40,322 bases of DNA from a virus. The stretch lies in the IMG/VR virus record IMGVR_UViG_3300035670_000536, positions 1 to 40,322 of that record; one strand, 5' to 3'. Below the pieces are notes generated by a model, which saw only the letters and a list, made by a program, of their open reading frames with translations, did not search any database and was not told the DNA's origin. How positions within the stretch are numbered: the first letter of the stretch is position 1; every line of letters begins with the position of its first letter. Below, in pieces: positions 1-6,912 of this stretch. A program made the position numbers and the translations under genes.

Positions 1-33
1 GTAGAGGGCGCAACGGCTTAGAGAGTGAACCCA

Positions 34-52
34 CCCCCCCCGGGGGGGCGCG
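34..52. other. C-run/G-run palindrome after the HNH gene, cos candidate
   Basis: Eight C residues (34-41) run directly into seven G residues (42-48), giving a 14-bp perfect palindrome just past the HNH stop. On a circular map it lies between the HNH gene and the small terminase gene, the usual place for cos in HNH/P27-type packaging systems. GC-rich single-stranded ends are common in such phages. No repeated terminal sequence is visible between the two ends of the window, so the exact cut site is unknown. Confidence 0.3.
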
Positions 53-361
53 TCAGGGGCGGGGGCGGTTGAAAGGGTGCGCAGGATCGACGGGGAAGCC
101 GTCAAGGCCGGCCTCTTTGCTAAAGCCTGCGATTTCCTGCGCCTGCTTTAGGCTGTCATGGCAGGGCTTGCATAGGGACTGCAAAGGCCCGTGTAAAAAC
201 CTGTCAATGTCGCCGTTATGGCGCTCGATATGGTCCGCAATCCGAGCCGCGACAGTCTGGCCTCTCGCAAGATGAAAGGCACAAAGCGGCTCGGTTGCCA
301 GTTGATGCGCGCGGCGTTTCTTCCAGGCCGCGAGGTCATAGAGCTTTCGGTGACGGCTCAA
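53..361 (-). CDS. HNH endonuclease, packaging-associated
   Basis: This 102-aa protein has the HNH core ADHIERHNGD around residues 42-51 and the downstream LCKPCHDSLK segment with a CxxCH pair around residues 63-72. Small HNH proteins next to the terminase help the terminase cut cos DNA in HK97-like phages, and that role is inferred here from position. If the genome is circular, the next gene on this strand is the small terminase gene at 40097. The first zinc-binding pair is unusual: homologues usually have CxxC, but here the motif reads CAFH (about residues 27-30), so a His may replace the second Cys. The start overlaps the end of the upstream gene by 4 bases, which suggests coupled translation. 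Confidence 0.88.
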   Translation of the reverse strand: MSRHRKLYDLAAWKKRRAHQLATEPLCAFHLARGQTVAARIADHIERHNGDIDRFLHGPLQSLCKPCHDSLKQAQEIAGFSKEAGLDGFPVDPAHPFNRPRP

Positions 362-753
362 TACAGGCTAACGCCGTCGCGCAGCGTTTGGCCTTGATCC
401 GTCATCGGTTCAAAGCCTGCATCTTCGCCGGTCAGTTCATCTTCGCAAGATCCTGCCATCGGGTGCAGCGCGTCTGGCTCGGCGCGCTGTTCAATTTGAG
501 CGTCGCCGGCCGCAATCGCTGCGTTCAACGGCGCATCGTTGATCCGCACAAGGGCGGCCTGCAGGGCCTCGCGGGCTTCCTGCGCCTGCTTTTGATAGGC
601 CGCAACGCTATCGACTAGCGCTTGCTCTTCGCGCACAAAGTCTACGCGCAAGGCGGCGAGCTTTTCACGCTCGAGGCTTTCGGCCTTTGTAAGAGCCTCA
701 ATCGACGCCTTTGCGTCACGGGCTGCGCGAACCGCATCTTCAAACGTCTGCAT
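358..753 (-). CDS. Hypothetical protein with N-terminal coiled coil
   Basis: The 131-aa product is not recognised. Residues about 1-75 are rich in Ala, Glu, Lys and Arg with heptad-like spacing and are probably a coiled coil. The C-terminal part is acidic and lacks a recognisable fold. It lies between an unknown gene and the HNH nuclease and overlaps the HNH start by 4 bases, so it belongs to the packaging end of the late operon. A role as a packaging accessory or DNA-end factor is possible, but only its position supports this. Confidence 0.75.
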   Translation of the reverse strand: MQTFEDAVRAARDAKASIEALTKAESLEREKLAALRVDFVREEQALVDSVAAYQKQAQEAREALQAALVRINDAPLNAAIAAGDAQIEQRAEPDALHPMAGSCEDELTGEDAGFEPMTDQGQTLRDGVSLY

Positions 754-759
754 AGGTGG

Positions 760-1167
760 TCACTTTCCTATTACGGGATCAAACGTTGTTCTAAGCGTAT
801 GAGTCCAGCCATGAATAATGGCCACGCCTTCAACGCGGCCGGATTTGGGGAGGGGAACGGCGTAGTATTTCACGAAGCCGTCGCGGATCCGCTGGCGCTC
901 GCCGGGCCTAACCAGGCGGCGCGTTATGGCGTCCGATATTTCGCCCTGCAGCGCCTTGATATGGCCTTCGCGCCCATGCTTGCCAATCACGGCGAGCAAG
1001 GCGGCGGCGCGCGGATGCGTAAGCAATTCCTCGCGCGCCTCGATCAAGGCGGCCTCGCATAGCGTCTGGAACGTTCGGAAATCGCGCGGCTCGCCGGGAG
1101 AGACAAACCAAAAGCGCGAAGAGCGGGCCGGGCGGGTGAACACAAAAGCGGCGCCGTCGTCAGCCAT
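760..1167 (-). CDS. Hypothetical protein, first gene of late operon
   Basis: The ATG at 1167 is chosen because a GGAAGGG ribosome site precedes it; the longer reading frame would run into a strong hairpin at 1190-1217. The product is 135 aa (MADDGAAFVF...), soluble-looking and mixed alpha/beta, with no motif I recognise. It is the first gene downstream of the putative late promoter near 1239-1267 and is followed after 6 bases by the next gene. Its position just upstream of the HNH and terminase genes suggests a packaging or late-regulation role, but nothing in the sequence proves one. Confidence 0.75.
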   Translation of the reverse strand: MADDGAAFVFTRPARSSRFWFVSPGEPRDFRTFQTLCEAALIEAREELLTHPRAAALLAVIGKHGREGHIKALQGEISDAITRRLVRPGERQRIRDGFVKYYAVPLPKSGRVEGVAIIHGWTHTLRTTFDPVIGK

Positions 1168-1189
1168 AGCGCGCCCTTCCAAACGGAAA

Positions 1190-1217
1190 GCGCCCGGCCT
1201 ATGGTGAGGCCGGGCGC
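1190..1217 (-). terminator. Leader hairpin with U-rich tail, tR'-like terminator
   Basis: A perfect inverted repeat has 11-bp arms (GCGCCCGGCCT and its complement) and a 6-base loop. Read on the minus strand it is followed by TTTCCGTTT and then the ribosome site of the gene starting at 1167. It can act as an intrinsic terminator for transcripts running out of the methyltransferase operon, or as a terminator in the late leader that antitermination must overcome. Which of the two applies is inference. Confidence 0.6.
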
Positions 1218-1238
1218 GGGAAGTCCAGAATTGCAATT

Positions 1239-1267
1239 GGCATATTAGCGAAGGCTTAGGGCGTCAA
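1239..1267 (-). promoter_or_regulatory. Putative late promoter
   Basis: On the minus strand TTGACG (1262-1267) lies 17 bases from TATGCC (1239-1244), with an overlapping TAATAT at 1242-1247. The -35 box matches five of six consensus bases; the -10 is weak. It points into the hairpin at 1190-1217 and the genes from 1167 onward. This is the only sizeable intergenic gap upstream of the late operon. Confidence 0.4.
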
Positions 1268-1329
1268 GCGTTAGTGTGTAACCGGAACGTTAACGCCTAT
1301 ATCTGGGGCGAATAAGGAAAGGGTGCGAA

Positions 1330-1500
1330 ATGTCTGCAGGCGAACGCTGGCTTGCTTTTGGGGAAATGCTGACGATCGGCGCGCTTGGCCTCGTCGGCCT
1401 TTGCTTGGCGCTGCTTTTCGTTAGTGAAATCTGGACGCGCGCAAGCGTCGCGCTAGAGCTAAGGCGCCGCCGGCGCGAGTGGCGCGACGAAGAGGTTTAA
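1330..1500 (+). CDS. Small single-span membrane protein
   Basis: This 56-aa ORF has an AAGGAAA ribosome site about 7 bases before its ATG. Residues 13-36 form one hydrophobic segment (MLTIGALGLVGLCLALLF) and are followed by a highly basic tail with a run of five arginines, so the probable topology is N-out, C-in. It lies on the plus strand between two minus-strand transcription units, and its TAA stop shares bases with the methyltransferase stop. Holin-like or membrane-inhibitor roles are possible given its size. I do not recognise a family. Confidence 0.6.
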   Translation: MSAGERWLAFGEMLTIGALGLVGLCLALLFVSEIWTRASVALELRRRRREWRDEEV

Positions 1501-3098
1501 GCCGTGGTTTTCCTGTCTTCGGCGTCCATCCTGCGCATGATCCAAAGGCCGCACGGATAAGCCCATGCGTTGCCAATTGCCTTATACCGCGGCCCGTCCG
1601 GGTGCGCAGCGAGCGCCTTGGCCTCTTCATAACGGGCCGCCTGCGCCTCTTCCGTGTCAAATATCTCGCCGGCCATGATCCAGGCGACTGTTTGCGCAAG
1701 ATCCTTTTTCCAGCCGGCGCGCTTTTTGTTCCACGTAGGAATCAGCGTCCAGTCATCGGGAAGGCCCTGCAGGCGCTCGCACTCGCGCGGGGTCAGGCGG
1801 CGCACGGCGTAGCCTGTTTGTAAAATCGTTGTGGTGCTGTTTTCTGATTGTCCCGGCGTGCGCGCTCTTAAAGCGCTATGCACATCCGTTTGAGATGCTG
1901 CTGCGCTTGCGGCGGTTCCGTGAAGTGTAAACGAAACACTTTGCGGCGTTTGCCGCGCCTCGAGCGTATAGGCCTTTTCAGCGGAAAAGCCTGCGCCGTT
2001 CGGCCCGGCGGCGGGATTGGCGGCGCCCGCGCGCTCTTGAATGGCAAAGGCAACGGCTTGCGAAAAGCCGTGAGTATCAATCGCCGCCGCTATATGGGAA
2101 CTATCAGGATCTTGTCTCGCTTTGAACGCGATTATCGGCGTTCCGCGCCCGGTTCCGTCTTCGCTGGCGTCGAACCCTTCGCCGGTCAGCGCGTGCGTCG
2201 TCTGTTGAAACGCGACAAGGTTCGCGATTTCATCGCCGGCTGGCCCGCTTGAGCCCTTGGCCCATTTCGAGCTTATCGCCTGCGGCACGATTTCGGGAAT
2301 CAGTCCGCCGTCGAGCTCGGTGTCGGTTCCAAGTCCGCCACCGCCTTTAGTGCGCGCCGCAAGGGTAGGGGCAGTTCCTTCCCGCGCGTTCCGGCGCGCC
2401 GAAGGATTCCCGTCGCGGCTTCGCTGCTCAAATAGAACCTTTGCGGGGTCGCCGGCTCCAAAACTGACGACAACAAACACGCGGCGGCGTCGTTGGGCGA
2501 CTCCGAAATATTGAGCGTCGAGAACCCGCCAAGCGAGCCGTGCCCGTGGCCCGCTGACCATACCTGCACTAGGCCAGCTTCCGGGCCGGGCGCGCAGGCC
2601 GTCTTTGATTTCTTGCTGCCCTTCCGGCGTAAAGTCGTCGGCTTCACTTCCAGGCGGAAGTGCGGGCGCATTTCCGCCGACAAGCGCAGAAATGAAAGTT
2701 CCGAAGGCGTTGCCCTTGTCTGAGAGAACGCCGGGAACGTTTTCCCAAAGAGCCCATCGGAAGGCGGCGGCGCTGTCTTGGAACGCATGGCATAGCTCCA
2801 CAAATTTAAGGGTTAGGTTCCCGCGGGCGTCTTTGATGCCGCCGCGCAGGCCTGCGATTGAAAAAGACTGGCAGGGTGTGCCGGCGATAAAGCATTCGGT
2901 TTCGGGAAAATCGGCGGCCTCGATCGTCAGCATATCGTCCAGCAAGGGCGCCGCGCCGGGCTTGCCATATCCAAAACGATACTCGAGCACGGCGCGCGGG
3001 AAGGCCTCGCGCTCGCACGCAAAGACGCTTTGCCAGCCGAGATTATGGGCGGCGAGATCGGGCACGCCGATTCCGCTGCAGGCGGTTGCAAACTTCAT
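1497..3098 (-). CDS. DNA (cytosine-5) methyltransferase
   Basis: This 533-aa protein transfers a methyl group from S-adenosylmethionine to cytosine in DNA. The motifs appear in order: motif I FATACSGIG near the N-terminus (residues 3-11), motif IV GTPCQSFSIAG with the catalytic Cys at about residue 76, motif VI ENVPGVL at about 119, motif VIII AQRRRRVFVV at about 200, a long variable target-recognition region, motif IX RRLTPRECERLQGLPDDW, and motif X KAIGNAW near the C-terminus. No restriction enzyme gene is adjacent, so it is an orphan enzyme that probably protects phage DNA from host restriction. It is the last gene of the early operon and its start overlaps the upstream stop by 4 bases. 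Confidence 0.96.
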   Translation of the reverse strand: MKFATACSGIGVPDLAAHNLGWQSVFACEREAFPRAVLEYRFGYGKPGAAPLLDDMLTIEAADFPETECFIAGTPCQSFSIAGLRGGIKDARGNLTLKFVELCHAFQDSAAAFRWALWENVPGVLSDKGNAFGTFISALVGGNAPALPPGSEADDFTPEGQQEIKDGLRARPGSWPSAGMVSGPRARLAWRVLDAQYFGVAQRRRRVFVVVSFGAGDPAKVLFEQRSRDGNPSARRNAREGTAPTLAARTKGGGGLGTDTELDGGLIPEIVPQAISSKWAKGSSGPAGDEIANLVAFQQTTHALTGEGFDASEDGTGRGTPIIAFKARQDPDSSHIAAAIDTHGFSQAVAFAIQERAGAANPAAGPNGAGFSAEKAYTLEARQTPQSVSFTLHGTAASAAASQTDVHSALRARTPGQSENSTTTILQTGYAVRRLTPRECERLQGLPDDWTLIPTWNKKRAGWKKDLAQTVAWIMAGEIFDTEEAQAARYEEAKALAAHPDGPRYKAIGNAWAYPCGLWIMRRMDAEDRKTTA

Positions 3099-3883
3099 TG
3101 CGCCAGCCTCTCGGCGATAAGGGCGTCGTAAGTTATCGCCGGATCGATCGCCCTAGAGGCCGCCTTAAGCCGCCGCCGGCATGGCAGGGAACGGTTAGCG
3201 GCTAGATCCTGACACGCTGAGAGGGCACGCGGGCCGGCTTGGCGGGCGATCGTGGCGGAAAGGTCCATATAGGCCGCCTGCGCCGCTTCGCGGGCTTCGT
3301 CGGTCATCGGCACGCCGTCGCCGGCCGCTACCGTGAAAGAGGCGTTCCCGATCGCCGCATGAAACTTACCGAATGCCGAAACGAAGGTCGCCAGCGCGCC
3401 GAGCTCGGCGCGTGACAGGAAGCCTGCGTAATCGGGATGCGAGGCAATGCGGCGGATAGGGTCGGCGTTGACGGCCGCGACGTTTGCCCGGTGGCGCGCA
3501 AGGTGAATTTCGATCGCTTCCGGCGAACGGTCAAAAACGTAGGCAAGGCCGCGGGCGCGTTCATGCTCGGCGCGCAGCTGCGCCGCGCGCGCGTCTCTCG
3601 AGATCACGGGGAACGCGCCAGGCTTAGGCGGCTGAAACGCGATAGGATAGCGAAGCGAAGGCGCCGAAATCGACGTCACGCGCCAGCCGATCACGGTAAG
3701 CGCGTGGAAAGCCGCGCCGAGCCGGTCTAGGTCAACGTTCCCGCGGTCCCATCGCTTGAGCGCATAAACCCGATCAGGATTAAGCCCGACGGCGCGCAGG
3801 GCGTCGGTGACTTCGTCGGAAGGCCGCGGGTTGTATTTTCGCGCCTTCGCGCGGCGTTCATGCGGCGGAACACGTTTCGGCAT
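3095..3883 (-). CDS. Hypothetical early protein, 262 aa
   Basis: The product has a basic N-terminus (MPKRVPPHERRAKARKY) and is otherwise mostly alpha-helical, with no motif I can assign. It sits between the replication protein and the methyltransferase. Its single-base overlap with the upstream gene and 4-base overlap with the downstream gene indicate coupled translation. The position next to a replication initiator would suit a loader or accessory replication protein, but I see no Walker motif or other signature, so this remains a guess. Confidence 0.8.
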   Translation of the reverse strand: MPKRVPPHERRAKARKYNPRPSDEVTDALRAVGLNPDRVYALKRWDRGNVDLDRLGAAFHALTVIGWRVTSISAPSLRYPIAFQPPKPGAFPVISRDARAAQLRAEHERARGLAYVFDRSPEAIEIHLARHRANVAAVNADPIRRIASHPDYAGFLSRAELGALATFVSAFGKFHAAIGNASFTVAAGDGVPMTDEAREAAQAAYMDLSATIARQAGPRALSACQDLAANRSLPCRRRLKAASRAIDPAITYDALIAERLAQ

Positions 3884-4623
3884 CAGGAAGCCCTCACAAG
3901 CGGAATCACGTTTTCGGAAGGGTGAAGCGCCAGGCGCAGGCCGGCGGCCTCGAGCGGCTTTGCAAGCGATCTTGAAAAGCGCTCGAGGCTATACCGGCCG
4001 CCGACGATCAAAGCGCCGTCGACGAAGCCTTGAACGTCCAGCGCGAGTCGTTCGGCCTCTTCGCCTGCAGCTGGCGCGCTCGCCGCTGCGCCTCGCAAGC
4101 GGGCGAGCGCGTCAGCGCCCGCAGGCGAAAGATAGGGTTTCTCTGTCTCGTAAGAGACAGAAACCCTATCTATGGATAGGGTTACCGACAATTGATTATC
4201 AATTGATCCGCAGTCAGCCTGTTTTTCTTCGGATTTTTCCGCGTTTTCTGACGCGGTTTGGATTCGTTTTTGCTTCAAAAACTTTCCGTTTTTTGACGGT
4301 TTCGTTTTTCCCGTGCGGGCGGCTGCGCGCACTTCCGAGAGCTTGCGTTGCTTTTCGAGCTCGCGATCTACGCGCTTGTGCCCGATCGTTTTGCCGTCTT
4401 CGGCCTCGAAAAAATACCGCGAGATTTCGGCCCATGCCTTGCGAAACTTCGTCGGCGTCAAGCCGGTGACGCGGGCAAGATATCGCGGGTCGTTTTTGAG
4501 GCGGCCGCCTTGCGCGTATAGGTGAAAGAGCAATAGGCAATATGCGCCGTGCTCTTCGGTGCGAAGGCCGATCGTGTCGCGCAGGTAGTCGCCGGGATAC
4601 ATGACAAAGCCGGGGGCGCTCAT
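3883..4623 (-). CDS. DUF1376-type phage replication initiator
   Basis: The N-terminal 95 residues of this 246-aa protein match the DUF1376 pattern: YPGDYLRDTIGL, then EEHGAYCLLLFHLY, a GG turn, the LARVTGL helix, and the FFEAEDGKTIGHKRVDREL end. The family is common in replication regions of phages of Gram-negative bacteria and is thought to be a winged-helix DNA-binding module. A long basic, low-complexity linker follows (about residues 95-165), then a C-terminal helical domain. The linker's DNA carries repeats and palindromes that look like a replication origin (4131-4205), the arrangement known from lambda O. Its start overlaps the stop of the flanking small gene. Confidence 0.85.
   Translation of the reverse strand: MSAPGFVMYPGDYLRDTIGLRTEEHGAYCLLLFHLYAQGGRLKNDPRYLARVTGLTPTKFRKAWAEISRYFFEAEDGKTIGHKRVDRELEKQRKLSEVRAAARTGKTKPSKNGKFLKQKRIQTASENAEKSEEKQADCGSIDNQLSVTLSIDRVSVSYETEKPYLSPAGADALARLRGAAASAPAAGEEAERLALDVQGFVDGALIVGGRYSLERFSRSLAKPLEAAGLRLALHPSENVIPLVRAS
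4131..4205. other. Candidate origin of replication inside the initiator gene
   Basis: The 9-mer GATAGGGTT occurs three times in 53 bases: 4131-4139 forward, 4162-4170 reverse and 4175-4183 forward. The first two lie in an imperfect hairpin (4131-4170; arms end GTCTC / GAGAC, with a 2-base bulge). CAATTGATTATCAATTG at 4189-4205 is a palindrome with 7-bp arms. Immediately to the right, 4220-4310 is rich in T runs, unusual in this GC-rich genome. Iterons plus a dyad plus an AT-rich tract within the linker of the replication gene match the lambdoid origin plan. Confidence 0.6.
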
Positions 4624-4922
4624 TGCTCGATTTCCTTTTTCAGTGCTTCCACATGCGAAAGGCTCATTGCGACATCGCGCGCGATATCAAGCGGGCGCTC
4701 GCCAGCGCCGAGCCGGCGGCAAATCTCGAGGTCGCGCGCGTCGTGTTCGTGCGACGCCTCGAGGCGCGCGAGCATCGGCGTCAGCTGGCGAACCGTCAGC
4801 ACAAGGCCGGTTTTGCGGGCGATCGCCGCAACGGCTTCGGCATTCGTCTTGCCGGCCGCGCGAAGGCGCAGGCCTAACACGGCGGCCTTTGCGCGTTTGG
4901 TTTCTTCGTTGTCAGTTTGCAC
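4620..4922 (-). CDS. Small helical, possibly DNA-binding protein
   Basis: The GTG at 4922 is chosen because AAGGAGTCAGG lies just before it; the ATG-started longer frame would run far into the nuclease gene. The product is 100 aa and highly helical. The segment around residues 70-95 (ERPLDIARDVAMSLSHVEAL) resembles a helix-turn-helix, and residues 25-45 could form another. It lies between the VRR-NUC nuclease (14 bases upstream) and the replication initiator (4-base overlap), so it probably acts in replication or its control. I do not recognise a named family. Confidence 0.75.
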   Translation of the reverse strand: MQTDNEETKRAKAAVLGLRLRAAGKTNAEAVAAIARKTGLVLTVRQLTPMLARLEASHEHDARDLEICRRLGAGERPLDIARDVAMSLSHVEALKKEIEQ

Positions 4923-4936
4923 CCCTGACTCCTTGT

Positions 4937-5377
4937 CTAAGTTTTTTCGTAAAGCCGTCCTGGCGCCGTCGATGGAATGGCGCGAAGCTTCACGCCGAAT
5001 TCGGTTAGCGCCACCGCCGCGTCTTCCATGCTGCGCACGATCGCATAGCGGCCGCCGGCGGCTTCGAATTCGCGGCGCCAATCTTTTTGATCTTTCGAAG
5101 GCATGCCGGTCTCGGTTTTGACTTCGAGGCCGATCACGCAAGGCCCGCCCGGGCGCGGGTCGATTACGATCAGGTCGGCGACGCCGTTTTTCATGCCCTC
5201 GCGTTTGAGCTTGATCGCGGCGAGGCTTAGACGGAACGTTTTTCCGGCCTTGCTCTTGCGCTCTTTGGCGACAAGGTGCCCGCCATTCGGCACGGCGAAA
5301 TAGATCGCGCCCGGCGGCAAGGCGACGTCGAGGAATTGCTTAATCGAGACTTGAATCGGGTGCTCGCGTTCGGTCAT
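4937..5377 (-). CDS. VRR-NUC domain nuclease
   Basis: This 146-aa protein is a stand-alone VRR-NUC domain, a member of the PD-(D/E)xK nuclease superfamily. An N-terminal helix with a conserved Gln precedes FAVPNGG (about residues 27-33). The metal-binding centre appears as GVADLIVID (about 64-72) and the ExK as LEVKTE (about 85-90), followed by a Q in SKDQKDW. Phage VRR-NUC proteins are structure-specific nucleases, probably resolving branched replication or recombination intermediates. The start at 5377 overlaps the upstream stop by 4 bases, as expected within this operon. Confidence 0.88.
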   Translation of the reverse strand: MTEREHPIQVSIKQFLDVALPPGAIYFAVPNGGHLVAKERKSKAGKTFRLSLAAIKLKREGMKNGVADLIVIDPRPGGPCVIGLEVKTETGMPSKDQKDWRREFEAAGGRYAIVRSMEDAAVALTEFGVKLRAIPSTAPGRLYEKT

Positions 5378-5823
5378 GGGCGCGGGCCTAGCCAATTCGA
5401 GGGCAGGCCCTCTTTGCCGGCGCGGATCCGTTCGCACATAGCGAGCGGCGCGCAATCGCGGCAAAAGCCTTCGGCGCAATCGGCAACGCTCTTTTTTCCG
5501 CATGCAAGCGCGCCAATCTCGAAAACCGGCTTCGCGGTCATCTTTGTTGGCTCGGCGCCTTTGAGCACATAGCAAGCCGCGTCGACTCGCGTGTCGATTT
5601 GCCCGCCGAAAGGCTCGATCAGGCCTTCGGCGCGGAGCTCGCGCACGTCGCGGCCGCGAATGGCCACGCCCGAAAGCGTCAGGCTCCAATATAGATCCTC
5701 GCCGGATATCTGGGCGGCGATGCTGTCGCCGGTCGCGGCGAGGTGATCGCGCAGGGCGCCGGCGGCCTTCGATAGCTTCGGCCCGCGGGCATTGCGCCCG
5801 CCGGCCTTCTTTGCGGCTTTCAT
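5374..5823 (-). CDS. Cys-rich hypothetical early protein
   Basis: The product has 149 aa. The N-terminus is basic, and the middle (about residues 20-75) looks like a winged-helix-type domain with the LRAEGLIEPFGG turn. The C-terminal third carries a cluster of cysteines spaced as C-x8-C-x4-C-x2-C-x5-C, which could bind zinc or an iron-sulfur cluster. Such a cluster beside a VRR-NUC nuclease suggests a DNA-metabolism partner, but I cannot name a family. It overlaps both neighbours by 4 bases. Confidence 0.78.
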   Translation of the reverse strand: MKAAKKAGGRNARGPKLSKAAGALRDHLAATGDSIAAQISGEDLYWSLTLSGVAIRGRDVRELRAEGLIEPFGGQIDTRVDAACYVLKGAEPTKMTAKPVFEIGALACGKKSVADCAEGFCRDCAPLAMCERIRAGKEGLPSNWLGPRP

Positions 5824-6038
5824 GGGAGACTCCAGAATTCGAGGCCGATCGCGGCGAGGCCGCACGCGCAGGCCCAAAGGGCGACGATCAGGAAGCGCCC
5901 GCGGCCTTCGGGCCGGGCGGTGCTGTTTGCGTAAACGACGGCGACGCAGGCGGTCAGGGCGGCCGCGACAAGGCAGGCGCCAGCCGCGCCAAGCGTCAGG
6001 CGCGCCGTTTCCAGCGCGAAGGCGACGTCGGCCGGCAT
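5820..6038 (-). CDS. Small two-span membrane protein
   Basis: This 72-aa protein has two hydrophobic segments (about residues 13-36 and 48-68) separated by a short charged loop (NSTARPEGRGR). It is the second gene of the leftward early operon, directly after the Cro-like regulator, with 1-base and 4-base overlaps at its ends. Small membrane proteins here often affect superinfection or host physiology, but the sequence gives no specific function. Confidence 0.7.
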   Translation of the reverse strand: MPADVAFALETARLTLGAAGACLVAAALTACVAVVYANSTARPEGRGRFLIVALWACACGLAAIGLEFWSLP

Positions 6039-6292
6039 TATGCCGCGTCTTCCGTGCGAACGAGGCTTTCGAGGTCGATTTGATAGCCGCGGCCTTCGGC
6101 ATAGGCGCAGATACGCTTTGCCAGCGCGTAAGACGCTCGCACGGCGCGCACGGCGCTGCCGTCTTTCCGGTAGCCTTTCGCCAGGTTCGATATCGTCGAC
6201 TTTGGCACGCCTAGCGCGACGCTCATGTCGCGTTGCGATCCGCGGCCTTCAATCTCTAGCATTTCCTGCAGCGTTGCCCGCTTGAGCTTCAT
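6038..6292 (-). CDS. Cro-like helix-turn-helix regulator
   Basis: In this 84-aa protein, residues about 18-42 (GSQRDMSVALGVPKSTISNL) form a classical helix-turn-helix. It is the first gene of the leftward operon and is transcribed divergently from the repressor at 6476, the Cro/CI arrangement. Three palindromic operators lie in the 183-bp gap between them. It probably represses the repressor promoter during lytic growth; that is inference from position and fold. Confidence 0.82.
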   Translation of the reverse strand: MKLKRATLQEMLEIEGRGSQRDMSVALGVPKSTISNLAKGYRKDGSAVRAVRASYALAKRICAYAEGRGYQIDLESLVRTEDAA

Positions 6293-6324
6293 GTAACTTC
6301 GCCTTCGGCCTTAACCTTACCGGG

Positions 6325-6341
6325 GTTTGTGTAATGCAAAC
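6325..6341. promoter_or_regulatory. Operator O1
   Basis: GTTTGTGTAATGCAAAC fits GTTTG-N7-CAAAC with both outer half-sites perfect. It overlaps the probable -10 region of the leftward promoter (minus-strand TTGCCC at 6351-6356, weak -10 around 6328-6333), so binding would block transcription of the Cro-like gene and the early operon. Confidence 0.65.
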
Positions 6342-6368
6342 TTTTCGGGAGGGCAAGCGGCGGCGCTT

Positions 6369-6385
6369 GTTTTGGCGTTACAAAC
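6369..6385. promoter_or_regulatory. Operator O2
   Basis: GTTTTGGCGTTACAAAC has a perfect right half-site (CAAAC) and GTTTT on the left, in the same 17-bp format as O1. It lies between the leftward promoter and the probable repressor promoter, and is followed by TATT as O3 is. Confidence 0.55.
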
Positions 6386-6403
6386 TATTCTTTTGCGCTT
6401 GAA

Positions 6404-6420
6404 GTCTGACTGTGGCAAAC
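6404..6420. promoter_or_regulatory. Operator O3 at the repressor promoter
   Basis: GTCTGACTGTGGCAAAC has a perfect right half-site and one change in the left. It lies in the spacer of a weak rightward promoter candidate (TTGAAG at 6400-6405, TATTGG at 6421-6426 after the overlap) upstream of the repressor gene. This position would suit autoregulation or Cro-like repression. Confidence 0.55.
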
Positions 6421-6475
6421 TATTGGAAACGTTAAACACGTCTGCAAAAAGGAGCTCGAGAGGGAGCAATTAAAA

Positions 6476-6832
6476 ATGGTCAAAGCTATAGACCCAAACC
6501 GGCGGTTTTATCTGCGCGAGCGCCGGCATAACGCCGGGATGACTCAACAGGCGCTAGCCGATGCAATGGGCACGACTAAGGGCGTGATTTCCCAACTCGA
6601 AACCGGGTTTACGCGCTATAACGAAGACTGGATTACCAAGGCCGCCGAAGTCTTGCGCATAGAACCGGCTGACCTGCTTACGCCGTTAGAGGCGCTGCCG
6701 CTTTCGGTCAAAATGGATTCTCTCCTATCCGAGATCGTCGCGGCTTGGCCGCTGATAAACGACTCCAATCGCGTTACGCTTGCGAGCCTGGCGCATTCCC
6801 TGTCTTCCGAAGGATCCGCGCGCAAAGATTAA
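6476..6832 (+). CDS. XRE-family prophage repressor
   Basis: This 118-aa protein has an N-terminal XRE helix-turn-helix: LRERRHNAGMTQQALADAMG, then TTKGVISQLETG (about residues 12-45). The C-terminal half is a short helical region and has no LexA-like Ser/Lys protease signature, so induction is unlikely to work through RecA-driven self-cleavage. An AGGGAG ribosome site precedes the ATG. It faces away from the Cro-like gene and is surrounded by five copies of the operator motif, so it is the best candidate for the lysogeny repressor. Confidence 0.85.
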   Translation: MVKAIDPNRRFYLRERRHNAGMTQQALADAMGTTKGVISQLETGFTRYNEDWITKAAEVLRIEPADLLTPLEALPLSVKMDSLLSEIVAAWPLINDSNRVTLASLAHSLSSEGSARKD

Positions 6833-6859
6833 CGGCGGGCGGCGTTTTGTAGTCAAAAA

Positions 6860-6876
6860 GTTTGCGATTTGTAGAC
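6860..6876. promoter_or_regulatory. Operator O4
   Basis: GTTTGCGATTTGTAGAC has a perfect left half-site and the GTCTA-type right half-site, the reverse of the variant in O3. Together with O5, 36 bp away, it flanks the rightward promoter candidate TTGGGT (6878-6883) / CATAAG (6901-6906). Confidence 0.5.
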
Positions 6877-6895
6877 TTTGGGTGTTGCGGAAATT

Positions 6896-6912
6896 GTTCG
6901 CATAAGGCAAAC
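6896..6912. promoter_or_regulatory. Operator O5 over the rightward -10
   Basis: GTTCGCATAAGGCAAAC has a perfect right half-site and one change in the left. It covers CATAAG, the probable -10 of the promoter for the gene starting at 6938 and the rightward operon. The spacer to TTGGGT is 17 bases. Confidence 0.55.

Noticed and set aside
1497-3098. Restriction-modification system with the methyltransferase
   Set aside because: Neighbouring genes show no restriction endonuclease. The VRR-NUC nuclease at 4937-5377 is 1.8 kb away within a replication operon and belongs to a branched-DNA nuclease family.
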